From the NCBI GenBank assembly GCA_963777695.1, contig CAVZRC010000003.1, positions 4,712,001-4,776,000 on the forward strand: DNA of 64,000 bases. The letters are read 5' to 3'. This document shows, piece after piece, positions 55,872 to 64,000 of the stretch. The position numbers and the translations under genes are program-made. The DNA comes from CAVZRC01 sp963777695. GTDB lineage: Bacteria; Planctomycetota; Planctomycetia; Isosphaerales; Isosphaeraceae. Every line of letters begins with the position of its first letter. Within the stretch, counting starts at the first letter, position 1. The notes beneath the pieces are model-generated. The model was not told where the DNA came from and did no database searches. It saw nothing but the letters and a program-made list of their open reading frames with translations.

Positions 55872-56399
55872 ATGCACGCCCCGACGCGCACGCGTCACGC
55901 CAATATCGATTTGGCTGCCAGCCAGATGTTCGCCCATTTCCTCCAGGCTTATCTGGAGTGCGAACCGGAGATCCAGGAGGTGATCCGCCAGATGGCTGGC
56001 ATCATCGATGCCCCCGAAGCCGACGAAGATGACCGGGCCATGGCGATCGCGACGCTCTATGAAGCCTTGTTCCCGACTCGCTCGAAACGAGACGGCCTTC
56101 TTGGAATCGATCTCGAGCGAGAGGAACGTCGGTCTGGGAGAGAGGACGAAGCGACCCGTGCATCCCTGGATGCCCAGGAAGAGGCATTCGCGGGGCGTGT
56201 CCAGTCGATCCTTCGAGATCGTAACATGACGCAGGAGCAGTTGGCCGAAGCCCTGGAGATCGGCCAGCCTGCTATCTCGATGCTCCTCTCGCGGAACTCG
56301 CGCCCCCAGCGTCGCACCGTGGAGCGGTTCGCCCGCGCACTCGGCGTCACCGCCGAGGATCTCTGGCCCGGATTCCAGGGCGACGTGGCGGCGGTTTAA
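55872..56399 (+). CDS. XRE-family HTH antitoxin (putative)
   Basis: The 175-residue protein ends in a clear helix-turn-helix: MTQEQLAEALEIGQPAISML to RRTVERFARALGV (about residues 119-159). The N-terminal part (residues 10-100) is helical and acidic (EPEIQEVIRQMAGIIDAPEA), suited to cover a basic toxin. AGGAG lies 8 bases before the ATG at 55872, so it has its own ribosome binding site, allowing antitoxin excess. Toxin-first order is the HigBA arrangement. The HTH likely binds the tandem 11-bp repeats in the promoter at 55320. The frame is intact. It could alternatively be a stand-alone regulator if the upstream gene is not a toxin. Confidence 0.75.
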   Translation: MHAPTRTRHANIDLAASQMFAHFLQAYLECEPEIQEVIRQMAGIIDAPEADEDDRAMAIATLYEALFPTRSKRDGLLGIDLEREERRSGREDEATRASLDAQEEAFAGRVQSILRDRNMTQEQLAEALEIGQPAISMLLSRNSRPQRRTVERFARALGVTAEDLWPGFQGDVAAV

Positions 56400-56522
56400 A
56401 TTCGAACTCTGTGTATTTCTTAATGGTCTGTTCCCAGTTCCGTCCGATATCAGTGATCGCTGTCTCGATCACGATCAGGAAATCGCTCGAGACGCTCGGT
56501 AACCGTGACCGGTCCGTCCATC

Positions 56523-57491
56523 TCATCCCGTCTTCGGCGGATAGAGGGCATAACCCGAGACGGCCAGCGGGACCTTGTAGACGGTCTTCCCGGAGGTGAC
56601 GTACAGGGTCTTGCGGCCCGGCCCGCCGAAGGCCAGATTCGTGCAAAGATCTTCGGGGATCGGGATCCGGCCAAGCAATTGACCGGCGGGTGTCATGACG
56701 TAGACGCCCGCCGGGACGTCGGCCGTCTCGCCCGCGTGGCGGGGGAACAGGATCCCGGCCGCCACCCAGAGGTTCCCCCGCTCGTCGAGCCGCATGCCGT
56801 CTCCGCCGCGGCCCCGACCGAAGTCGAAGACCGGCCGCTGACCGCCGAGCCGGCCATCCGCGGCGACGTCGAACTCCCAAACCTTGCGATTCCCGCCCGG
56901 TCGCGTATGGCTGTCGATCACGTAGAGGGTCCGGCCGTCGGGCGTGATTGCCAGGCCGTTGGGCCGCTCGACCTGCGGCTGCGATAGCACTCGCATGACG
57001 TTGCCGCCCGGATCGATCCGGTAGACCGCCTCGGCGTCCATCTCCAGCGCCGAGCGATCGTCGCCGTAGAACGGGTCGGTGAACCAGACGCAGCCGTGGA
57101 TGTCCACGACCACGTCGTTGGGGCTGTTGTACCGCTTGCCCTCGTAGCGATCGGTAATGACCTCGACCTGGCCGGTCTCCAGGTCGGTGCGGACGACGCG
57201 ACGACGGCCGCCCGGCCCCTGCTCCGCGCCTTCACAACTGATGAGCCGACCGGAGGCATCGAAGGTGTTACCGTTGGTCCGGCCGCTGTCGGCCCGGAAG
57301 ATCGAGAGCACGCCATCGGCGCCCAGGCGATAGATGCGGTTGCCGAAGATGTCGCTGAAGAAGAGGTTATCGTCCGCGTCGAAGGCCGGGCCTTCGAGCA
57401 GGCAGGTCCGTGCGGCGATGGTCGTGGCGCCCTGGGGGGCCAGCAGGCCCACCGGGAGTGGGGTCCTCGTCAGGTCCGGATGCTCTTCCAT
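56523..57491 (-). CDS. SMP-30/gluconolactonase family protein
   Basis: A six-bladed propeller lactonase of 322 residues, intact. Metal-site residues of the family are visible: Glu in LLEGPAFDADDNLFFSD, Asn in YNSPNDVVVDIHGCVWFTDP, Asn in RPNGLAITPDGRTLYVID and Asp in VIDSHT. The last blades show GDGMRLDERGNLWVA and LAFGGPGRKTLYVTS. SMP-30 enzymes hydrolyse sugar lactones with a bound divalent metal. There is no signal peptide, so it probably acts in the cytoplasm. It lies 47 bases downstream of the PD40 propeller gene on the same strand, so the two may be co-transcribed. The exact lactone cannot be told. Confidence 0.9.
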   Translation of the reverse strand: MEEHPDLTRTPLPVGLLAPQGATTIAARTCLLEGPAFDADDNLFFSDIFGNRIYRLGADGVLSIFRADSGRTNGNTFDASGRLISCEGAEQGPGGRRRVVRTDLETGQVEVITDRYEGKRYNSPNDVVVDIHGCVWFTDPFYGDDRSALEMDAEAVYRIDPGGNVMRVLSQPQVERPNGLAITPDGRTLYVIDSHTRPGGNRKVWEFDVAADGRLGGQRPVFDFGRGRGGDGMRLDERGNLWVAAGILFPRHAGETADVPAGVYVMTPAGQLLGRIPIPEDLCTNLAFGGPGRKTLYVTSGKTVYKVPLAVSGYALYPPKTG

Positions 57492-57538
57492 GTCGAGTTG
57501 TTCTCAAAGAGAGGGATGTCGCAGGCTGGCGTCCCGCT

Positions 57539-58589
57539 TCAATCCCGGCTGTGGGCGGAGTAGAGGACATATCGGCCGTCCGGCGAAAAAGCGAGGTTGA
57601 CGATCGAATCGAGGCCCTCTTGCTTTCCCAGGGGCTTCGCCGCGAGGCCCTTCCCTTGATGGATCGCGTACAGCGACATCCCCTTGGCATCGCCGCCGAC
57701 AAAGACATAGAGGCGGCCGACGGCCGAATAGATCGGGTAGGTGGGCGTAACGTCCGGGCCGTTCGCCCTCCGCCACAGCACCTCCTTGACCCTGGACTGG
57801 GCCGGGTTGCCGACGTCGATGAGGGCGACCTGATCGCCGACTTCGGCCCCGATCACCGTCACGATCATCCCGGGACCGGCCCAGCTCGGGATCGAGTGGA
57901 TCCGGAATTCGGGGAAAGTGACGACTCCACTCTTCTCCGGATTCGCGTCCATGATCGTCACCCGACGAGGCTCGCCGAAGGCGATGATCATCATCTGGCG
58001 GCCATCTGGCGACCACTTGGGTATCCCGTAGTCGCCGAGCGGGCGGCGTTCCGAGCCGTCGGCCTTCATCAGCCAGACGCCGTTTTCCGCACCATTGGCA
58101 TTCGACAGGTACGCGATGCGATCATCGGCCGGCGAGAAGGTGGGACAGTTGCCGGCACCGAAGTCCGCCAGGGACGTCCCGCCTTCGCCGAGCTCGATCG
58201 ACTGCAACCGGCTCAGGCTGAAATCCTTCGCGGGCGTGGCATCGAAGAGGATGCGACGACCGTCGTTCGACCAGGCCGCCGAGCCGCAACGGACCAGGCC
58301 GGGCGCGGGCTCATCGGCGATGAGCGTCGCCTCTCCCTTGACCACATCCATCAGATAGATTGCATACCGATCCGGCGAGCGCCGATCCGCCGCCGGCCTG
58401 GGCTGGATGGGATGGCGCTTGAATTGCTCGACGAGTCGGTCGAACCGTCTTGGCAGCGGCCCGCTGGCTGCCCTCCGACTTGGACGCCGGCAGCTTCGGC
58501 GATGCTGATACCTTGGTCTCCTGGGCCAGGATCGACTCCGACGCGGCCAGACCGATCAAGATGGTGCCGAGCATGGTCCTGAATCTCAT
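57539..58589 (-). CDS. Exported PD40/TolB-like beta-propeller, one frameshift (~58450)
   Basis: The N-terminus (MRFRTMLGTILIGLAASESILAQ) is a signal peptide. The mature part, in the next frame, reads RFDRLVEQFKRHPIQPRPAA and then TolB-like WD40/PD40 blades: GSAAWSNDGRRILFDA, GNCPTFSPADDRIAYLSNAN, YGIPKWSPDGRQMMIIAFGE and NLAFSPDGRYVLYSAHS at the end. The break lies near 58450; the frames overlap there by about 20 codons so the exact base is uncertain. About 350 residues. Such propellers sense or bind polymers in the periplasm or replace TolB-type interaction partners; the role is unknown. An SMP-30 gene follows 47 bases downstream. Confidence 0.75.
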
Positions 58590-58645
58590 GGCGACTCGCT
58601 TCGAGACGGAATCGCCCACGCCCATCCAATTCCTATGGGCTGGCT

Positions 58646-59059
58646 TCATGTTCCTGGCTCCTCTTCATGTCCCTGGCTGATCCTGAAGACGTGGCCGTCC
58701 GGGTGTCGGACGTGCATTTCCCGCACGCCCCAAGGCTCGTTCGCCGGTAGCATGGTGAGTTCGAGGCCTTGCTCCAGGCAGTGGCGGTGGGCCGCATCGA
58801 CGTCGTCCACCCAGATCGAAATCCAGACGCCCTTGTCTCCGGCCTCACCGTGTCCCTTCGTCGTGGCGAATTCGCTCTTGCCGCGACCGCCCTGGCCGTT
58901 CTGGCACAGGAAGAGTGCGAACTTGACGGAGCCCACCGAGCCGAACGTGGGAGGATCGCCCCAGTCCCAAAGTTTCTTCCAGCCGAGTTTCTCGAACCAG
59001 AAAAAGCTCTCGATGATATCCGAGACGTTCAGGATCGGGTCGAGGTCTCTGGCGACCAT
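58646..59059 (-). CDS. VOC-superfamily (glyoxalase/bleomycin-resistance-like) protein
   Basis: The 137-residue protein has the paired beta-alpha-beta-beta-beta layout of the VOC fold: DLDPILNVSDIIESFFWFEK, LGWKKLWDWGDPP, KFALFLCQNGQGG, then GVWISIWVDDVDAAHRHCLE, LTMLPANEPWGVREMHVRHP and DGHVFRI. The final HPDGHVFRI is the usual VOC ending with a potential metal ligand Glu (REMHV). GAGGAG stands 7 bases before the ATG at 59059, deciding the start against a longer upstream frame. Small single-domain members bind or modify hydrophobic or metal-bound ligands; antibiotic binding and glyoxalase-type reactions are possible. The frame is intact. Confidence 0.85.
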   Translation of the reverse strand: MVARDLDPILNVSDIIESFFWFEKLGWKKLWDWGDPPTFGSVGSVKFALFLCQNGQGGRGKSEFATTKGHGEAGDKGVWISIWVDDVDAAHRHCLEQGLELTMLPANEPWGVREMHVRHPDGHVFRISQGHEEEPGT

Positions 59060-59281
59060 GGGAATCTCCTCGGGGTTCATTCGAGGATACCCGGGTCGGT
59101 CCTTCGTTCCTACTACCGAGCGTTGCATAGGAAACATAAGCTGGAGTGAAATCCTCGCGGATACCGCCGGCCGACCCCTGAGGATTTCGCCCACACAGTT
59201 CAACCCCGGCGCGATCGGCCCGAGTTCAGGTCCGGCTGAGGGATCCACGGTACGATAGCAGGCATAGGGAGGAGTGTGGTC

Positions 59282-61130
59282 ATGGATTCCGGTCATGAAC
59301 GGCTCGGCTTCGGTAGCCGGCTGGTGCCGATCATCGGCCTCGCCCTCGCGGGGACGATCGCGGTAATCCTCTGTATCCTGGCCCCCGATCTCATGAGATT
59401 CCTGCCGCCCCCCCTGCGCCGTCGGCGGTTCGAGCTGGCCCTGATGGGCATCGCGGCCGCCTACGTGGTCGGACGCCTCGCGACGAGACGAGTCGGGGAC
59501 GACGCGGGGTCTTCGCATCGGTTGCGCCGGCTACTCAAGGGGCTCGACCGACGAGTCATCGGTGCGCTCTCCGTCGGTCTCGTCGCGGCTTGCGCGGGCT
59601 TTCTGGCGACCTGGGTGCCGCACTACTTGCTCTGGCCGTGGTACCGCGATTCCGACACGTTCGCGACGCTGGCCCAGTCGTGGGACGCCGGCATCCTGCC
59701 CTATCGCGACATCCGCGGATACAACTTCCCCGGTGCGATTTATCTATTCTGGGTCCTGGGCAAGCTGGCCGGGTGGGGTCGGACCTGGCCGCTCTATGCG
59801 GCCGACGCCGCGGGGCTGATCCTCCTCGGGGTGACGCTCGCCGCCTGGAGCCGGCGATGCCTGGGCAAGCTGCTGCCCGGCGTCGCGTCCTATCTGATCT
59901 TCGTGACATTCTATTTGAGCCTCGATTTCGAGAAGGTCGCCGAGCGCGACTGGCATGCGAGCCTCGGCATCGTCCTGGGCCTGCTCGCGCTCGAGGCATG
60001 GCCCGGGCGGACCAGCCGGATCATCTCGGCCCTGCTCACGGCCCTGACCCTGTCGGTCCGGCCGCATGTCGTCGTCTTCCTGCCGGCCCTGTGGGCGGCG
60101 GTCGCCGAGGGGGCCGATCGATCGACCGGGCCATCGGAGGAAATCGACGGTCATCATCCCCGCCCCGGCGTGGTCCGCGGCCTGGCGGAGTGGTCGCTGG
60201 CCTTCTTCGTATTCACGGCGATCGCGTTCGCACCCCTGGCGATCGCGGGGATCGCCGACGACCTGGTACGCGGCTTGAAGGTCGTCTCATTCGGGGGCCC
60301 GTACAACCGGGCCACTCCCGAGAACGTCGCCCGGGTATTCGCGGACCAGCTCCGAGAGGAATCGACCCTGGTCACCATCGGACTCCTGGGCCTGACCCTG
60401 ATCGCGACTCGCGGTGAGTCTCGACGTCGGGCAGCGACCTGGGGCCTCGCCCTGGCGTCGGCGCTCGCCTATCGGCCCTTGCACCCGTACCAGCACTTCT
60501 ATCTCATCTATCCGGTGGTGCTCATCGGTGCGGTCGCGCTGGCGAACCCGATCGCGTGGTTCATGGATCGCCCGGGGATCGCACCGTTCCTGCGCCGATC
60601 GCTCTGCTCGTGCTGATCTCCGAATTGAGCCCGGGAATCCCCCGATATTGCAATGTCCTCGCGGCGATCAGGGCGATTCGCTCTCTGGCGACCGCCCGCA
60701 TGCTGCCCGAATGGTGCCCACCCGGGAGCTTGCTGTGGTTCGATCCCGATCAGGGCCGCCGGTACCCCTGGCCGGATTATCGTCGCCTCCTGATCTATCT
60801 CCGCGAGACGACCGGCCCCGCGACGCCCGTGGCCAACGTCCTGAGATCGCCCCCGTTCCCCTCGATTAATGGGCCGGTGGGCGCCTCTCCCCATTCCTTG
60901 CCGAGTCGGGGATCTGCTGGATGTGGCTGGTCAACCTCGACCTCGAGCCTGAGTTCCTCGGCCAGCTCGAACGATCGCCCGATTCGGTCGTCGTCTGGGC
61001 GCCCAGCGATTGGTCGAAGCACTCCAGGCTCAGGCTGAATCGCCTGACCGCGTTCATCCAGGCGCACTATCGACTCGACGCTCGATTCGGCCGGATCGAG
61101 GTCTGGCGGCGCACGGAAGCGTCTCGTTGA
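59282..61130 (+). CDS. GT39-like polytopic membrane glycosyltransferase, two frameshifts (~60593, ~60890)
   Basis: GGGAGGAG lies 7 bases before ATG 59282. The protein has about ten hydrophobic segments, for example LVPIIGLALAGTIAVILCIL, VIGALSVGLVAACAGFLATW and WSLAFFVFTAIAFAPLAIAG. After the second segment a periplasmic loop reads YRDSDTFATLAQSWDAGILP followed by YRDIRGYNFPGAIYLFW, the usual position and spacing (Asp pair, GxLPYxD, Pro) of GT39/ArnT-like mannosyltransferases that use polyprenyl-phosphate sugars. The last 180 residues (LVLISELSPGIP, LPEWCPPGSLLWFDPDQG, ICWMWLVNLDLEPEFL) form a soluble C-terminal domain spread over two more frames. About 615 residues. Substrate unknown. Confidence 0.75.
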
Positions 61131-61263
61131 GCGGGGCCGGAGCACGGGCCACTCCTATTCCAATCCCTCGATTTCGGGTATGCTCACAATCGACTTCCAA
61201 GCCGGCTGTCGGCCCGACGGATGGGCGGGCCACCCGGCTCGACGATGAGACCAGGGGGGCACG

Positions 61264-61572
61264 ATGGATAATCCGACGTTCGTGATAACCTTGATGACAT
61301 TCGGGCTGGTCTGGGGACTCTACTCGCGCACCATCGATCGCCAGACTCGATCGGCGATCTCGAGGCTGGAGGCCAAGCTCGACCTCCTGCTGAAGCACTC
61401 CGGCCTCAATTACGATCCCAATGCGGATCTCCCCCCGGCGTGGTGGATGCCCTGCGCGAGGGCAATAAGATCGAGGCGATCAAGCGATACCGCCAGGCCA
61501 CGGGTGAAGGCCTGAAAACTTTCGAAGGAATTCGTCGAAGAGGTACAGCGGCGGATGAACCTCGGCTTTTGA
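61264..61572 (+). CDS. Membrane-anchored protein with ribosomal L7/L12 CTD-like domain, two frameshifts (~61434, ~61515)
   Basis: Residues 1-20 (MDNPTFVITLMTFGLVWGLY) form one membrane helix, followed by a coiled-coil-like segment (RSAISRLEAKLDLLLKHSGL). After the first break the frame reads VVDALREGNKIEAIKRYRQA and TGEGLK, then KEFVEEVQRRMNLGF, which is the signature helix pair of the L7/L12 C-terminal domain (xxxGKIEAIKxxRxxTGxGLKEAKxxVE). The first break is a missing C in a run of six; the second looks like an extra T. Both restore one short frame of about 102 residues ending at 61572. In ribosomes this domain recruits GTPase factors; in small membrane proteins its role is unknown. Confidence 0.7.
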
Positions 61573-61596
61573 CCCGCCGCGTATCCGGATGATCGA

Positions 61597-62817
61597 TCAG
61601 CGCTTCCGCGCTGCGATGAACGACGCCTTGACGAGGATCTCGTTCTTCTCGTAGCTCGAGTTCGGCATCAGGCAGGTGCGGACGGCGCTGCCGCGCGCGT
61701 AATGCGGGCGATAGACTCGGTTCAACGGATCGTAGTCCTTCATGTCGCGGAGATAGACGGTCCCCGATGCGAGGTCTTCGAGCGTCAGACCGGCCGCTTC
61801 GAGGACGAGACCATGATTCTTGGCCATCTGATCGACCTGCTCGGCCAGGGTGCCCGCCGTGACGCCACCCGCCGACCTGGAACCGGAGAGCGCCGAGACG
61901 TAGAGGACATTCCCGGCCCAGACGGCGGGGCTTCCCACGATGGACCCATCGCCGGCTACGTCCTTGAACTGGGACGGGCGGACCACCTTACGGCCCGAGA
62001 GGTCGGTCGTGGCGATGCAGGTGATCTCGACGTGGGAGCCGCCGGGGATCCAGTCGACGAACACGGTCGCGCAGGCGGGCTCGTTACCGTCCTGGAAGAA
62101 TTCCTTGTAGACCTTGTTCGCCGCCTCGAGGTTCTCGTACTTGTCGAGGAAGACGTGACTCATGACGACATGGCGGAAGTCGAGCCCGGCCTGCTTGAGG
62201 GTGGTCTCGACGTTCTTCATCGACTGCCGGACCTGCTCTTCAAAGGTGGCCGGATGGACGCCGCCGGGGATCTGATCGCCTTTGCCCGAGACATAGAGCG
62301 TATCACCGGCCAGGATGCCGGGGCTGTACGGGAAACCCGGCGGGGGGTCGCCGATCCGCTTCTTCTCCGCGAGGTCGGTGTAGGCGATGCAGGTGATTTC
62401 CAGCCGCGACGGGCCGGGCACCTGGGCCACCCCGAGCGTCGTCCGCGCCGGGGGATCCTCAGGGAAGAACTTTGCGTAAACCTTGTTCATCTCGGCGTAC
62501 TGATCGCTGTCTTCGAGATAGACGAACGACTTGACGACATGCTTCATGTCGAGTCCGGCCGATTGCAACGACTTGCGGATCTCGTTCAGGCAATTCTCGA
62601 CTTTCTCGGGGAACGGGGCGTCGGGGCGATAGTCGCCCTTGCCCGAGATATAAAGGGTCTTCCCGACCTTCGTCCCCGCCACGTAGGGGGCGCCTTTCTG
62701 CCTGGCCTCCTTGGCCGGGGCCTTCTTGGCTTGCGATGGATCTTGACCGGCGGCCGGCCAGGCCAGGCCGAGAGCCATGATGACGGATGCCACGACGATC
62801 GGACCGGCTCTGCGCAT
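61597..62817 (-). CDS. Exported protein with three tandem RidA/YjgF domains
   Basis: RidA proteins hydrolyse reactive enamine/imine intermediates. The 406-residue protein has a signal peptide (MRRAGPIVVASVIMALGLAW) and three RidA-like domains: about residues 45-148, 162-272 and 292-403. Each repeats VGKTLYISGKG / AGDTLYVSGKG / AGNVLYVSALSG, the helix with xxxxxLxxAGLxxxHVVxxxVxL(x)D and an xEITCIAxT-type last strand. The arginine that in E. coli RidA (Arg105) binds the substrate carboxylate aligns with Arg125 in domain 1 and Arg380 in domain 3, but with Cys249 in domain 2. GAGGGG is 9 bases before ATG 62817. The frame is intact. It is divergent from the TPP-enzyme gene at 63392. Confidence 0.88.
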   Translation of the reverse strand: MRRAGPIVVASVIMALGLAWPAAGQDPSQAKKAPAKEARQKGAPYVAGTKVGKTLYISGKGDYRPDAPFPEKVENCLNEIRKSLQSAGLDMKHVVKSFVYLEDSDQYAEMNKVYAKFFPEDPPARTTLGVAQVPGPSRLEITCIAYTDLAEKKRIGDPPPGFPYSPGILAGDTLYVSGKGDQIPGGVHPATFEEQVRQSMKNVETTLKQAGLDFRHVVMSHVFLDKYENLEAANKVYKEFFQDGNEPACATVFVDWIPGGSHVEITCIATTDLSGRKVVRPSQFKDVAGDGSIVGSPAVWAGNVLYVSALSGSRSAGGVTAGTLAEQVDQMAKNHGLVLEAAGLTLEDLASGTVYLRDMKDYDPLNRVYRPHYARGSAVRTCLMPNSSYEKNEILVKASFIAARKR

Positions 62818-63391
62818 GACACGAATCCCCTCGACGACGTCACGGTTGCGGATTGATCCACGACGGGCCGAGTGTACCAGACCCCTCGCCGGCATTCTAT
62901 CGCCGGCCGGGCCCGGGGATCGAACGCATGATGGGCTGGCTGCTGGAGGGGCGGGCCGGGTCGATTGTGCCGATGATCGGGGCTTCAGTCGAACTTCGGA
63001 GGGGATCGGCTTGCTTGGATTCGAAGGATCTCGCGTCCGGCCGCCGATATCCAGACGGCGACAGTACCGAATGGTCCGCAATAAAGGCGTGCCGTCATGT
63101 TGCATCGCCGGGACGGAATTCGAGGCTTCTTGCCGCGCACCACCAGACTGGGCCGGATCGTCGGCCGTGACCACGGTCGTGAGACCGTGGTTCGGACGGG
63201 GAACCTCCAACCTCGCACGTGAGTGCGATCATCGCAATGGATCGGGCTGACGCCCGAGGTTGGAGGACTTTCGTCCCGTCCGAACCACGGTCTCACGACC
63301 GTGGTCACGCTGCGGTGCTGACCAGAGGAGCGTTCGGAATTCCTCCGGCGCAGGACGCACCGCGACGGATCGTAAGGGGAGGGATTGCCCC
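62818..63391. other. 574-base divergent intergenic region with long inverted repeat
   Basis: It lies between the triple-RidA gene (minus) and the TPP-enzyme gene (plus) and must hold both promoters. No gene is supported. Its right half contains the long inverted repeat at 63167-63308. Confidence 0.6.
63167..63308. repeat. Long inverted repeat (34-bp perfect arms, about 50-bp in total)
   Basis: The left arm (63167-63215) and the right arm (63255-63308) match perfectly over the outer 34 bases; after a 5-base indel they match again over CCTCCAACCTCG. Inside each arm CCACGGTCGTGAGACCGTGG is itself a palindrome with an 8-bp stem and 4-base loop. A 19-base part recurs at 51611. This resembles a REP/MITE-like dispersed element; the transcript would form a long hairpin. 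Confidence 0.85.
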
Positions 63392-64000
63392 GTGTCACCG
63401 CAACTCAACCGTCGAGAGATCCTGAGCATGGGCGGCCTGGCGGGGGCTGCCGCGGCCGTCGCGGGGGGGCCTGTGCCCCCGGCCCGTGCCGACCATGTCG
63501 AGCTCGGCCGGTTCGTCAGGCGGGAGGGCGTACGGGGCAAGATGACCGGCGCGCAAGCGGTCGCTGCCACGCTGGTGTGCGAGGGCGTGCCCTGCGTGTT
63601 CGGCATCCCAGGCGCCCAGAATAATGAGCTCTGGGACGCCCTCAAGGCGCACCAGGTCCCCTATCTGCTCGTGTCCCACGAGGCATCGGCCAGCGTCATG
63701 GCCGATGCCTCGCGCGGGTCACCGGAACGGTCGGGGCATTCGCTGTCGTCCCCGGCCCGGGATTGACCAACGCCATGACCGGGATCGGCGAGGCCCTCTA
63801 TGATAGCATCCCGATCGTCGGCATCATCTCCGACATCGACCGGTCGGCGAAGGCACCCGTCGGCCAGGTACACGGGTTGGCCAACGCCGCCATCATCCGC
63901 CCGGTCGTCAAAGGATTGGTCGAAGTCCGCCACCAGGCCGAGATCCCCGGCGCGATCTTCCAGGCGTTCCGCCTGGCCCGCTCCGGCGAGCCGGGCCCGA
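63392..64000 (+). CDS. Tat-exported thiamine-diphosphate enzyme, acetolactate-synthase-like (3' end outside window), one frameshift (~63715)
   Basis: GTG 63392 has GGGGAGGG 8 bases upstream. The N-terminus (LNRREILSMGGLAGAAAAVA) is a Tat-type signal with RR followed by a hydrophobic stretch. The PYR domain of TPP enzymes begins at MTGAQAVAATLVCEGVPCVF and continues GIPGAQNNELWDALK, PYLLVSHEASASVMADA and, after the break, VTGTVGAFAVVPGPGLTNAM, IGEALYDSIPIVGIISDID and ANAAIIRPVVKGLVEVRH. The Glu in SHEASA is at the place of the conserved glutamate that activates TPP. The protein runs past the window. Relatives catalyse decarboxylation or carboligation of 2-oxo acids; a Tat signal is unusual for them. 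Confidence 0.82.

Overview
The window looks like the chromosome of a high-GC planctomycete, probably near the Isosphaeraceae. The evidence is a set of lineage-typical families: a DUF1549/DUF1553 protein next to a DUF1501 protein, a PVC-type cytochrome fused to a dehydrogenase-like propeller, a TIGR03067 protein, an N-terminal LEPR-XLL-type motif (ELERRTLLS), a PEP-CTERM protein, and many exported proteins with Sec or Tat signals. This assignment rests on family recognition only; no 16S or other marker gene is present.

Layout. 1-7.0 kb: the end of a DUF4082 protein, a hypothetical gene behind a well-formed promoter with a palindrome, a small lipoprotein/export-type gene, a solo N6-adenine DNA methyltransferase, a TIGR03067 protein, a small beta-propeller, then about 1.1 kb without a convincing gene. 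7.0-39.1 kb: what I read as ONE gene of about 32 kb (about 10,680 codons) for a giant modular surface protein. It has an N-terminal LEPR-XLL motif, thousands of residues of LktA-like filamentous repeats, four tandem L-type-lectin-like domains, a PGRS-like glycine-rich stretch, a YVTN beta-propeller, about nine PKD-like domains (six with WGDGT), Ig-like repeats, a dockerin-like calcium loop and a C-terminal HExxH zincin motif. It is followed directly by a small PEP-CTERM protein that could anchor it. 40.4-48.3 kb: a secreted intradiol dioxygenase, an EF-hand protein, a receiver-GAF-GAF-HisKA_3 hybrid kinase, a ceramidase-like protein, a ROK kinase and a HEAT-repeat protein. 48.4-55.2 kb: the PVC cytochrome/dehydrogenase, DUF1501 and DUF1549/1553 genes. 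55.3-56.4 kb: a toxin-antitoxin module. 56.5-64 kb: an SMP-30 lactonase, a PD40 propeller, a VOC protein, a GT39-like membrane glycosyltransferase, a membrane-anchored L7/L12-CTD-like protein, an exported triple-RidA protein and a Tat-exported TPP enzyme that runs off the window.

Most long genes carry single-base frameshifts (I count about 25 across the window), several at homopolymer runs, while the protein families stay open and conserved on both sides of each break. I therefore treat these as probable assembly indels and annotate each as one CDS with the break positions stated, not as pseudogenes. No tRNA, rRNA, CRISPR array or intact insertion sequence was seen.

The most interesting parts are the giant adhesin with its candidate PEP-CTERM anchor, the exported triple-RidA protein beside a Tat-exported TPP enzyme separated by a long inverted repeat, and the toxin-antitoxin promoter with an 11-bp tandem repeat placed between its -35 and -10 boxes.
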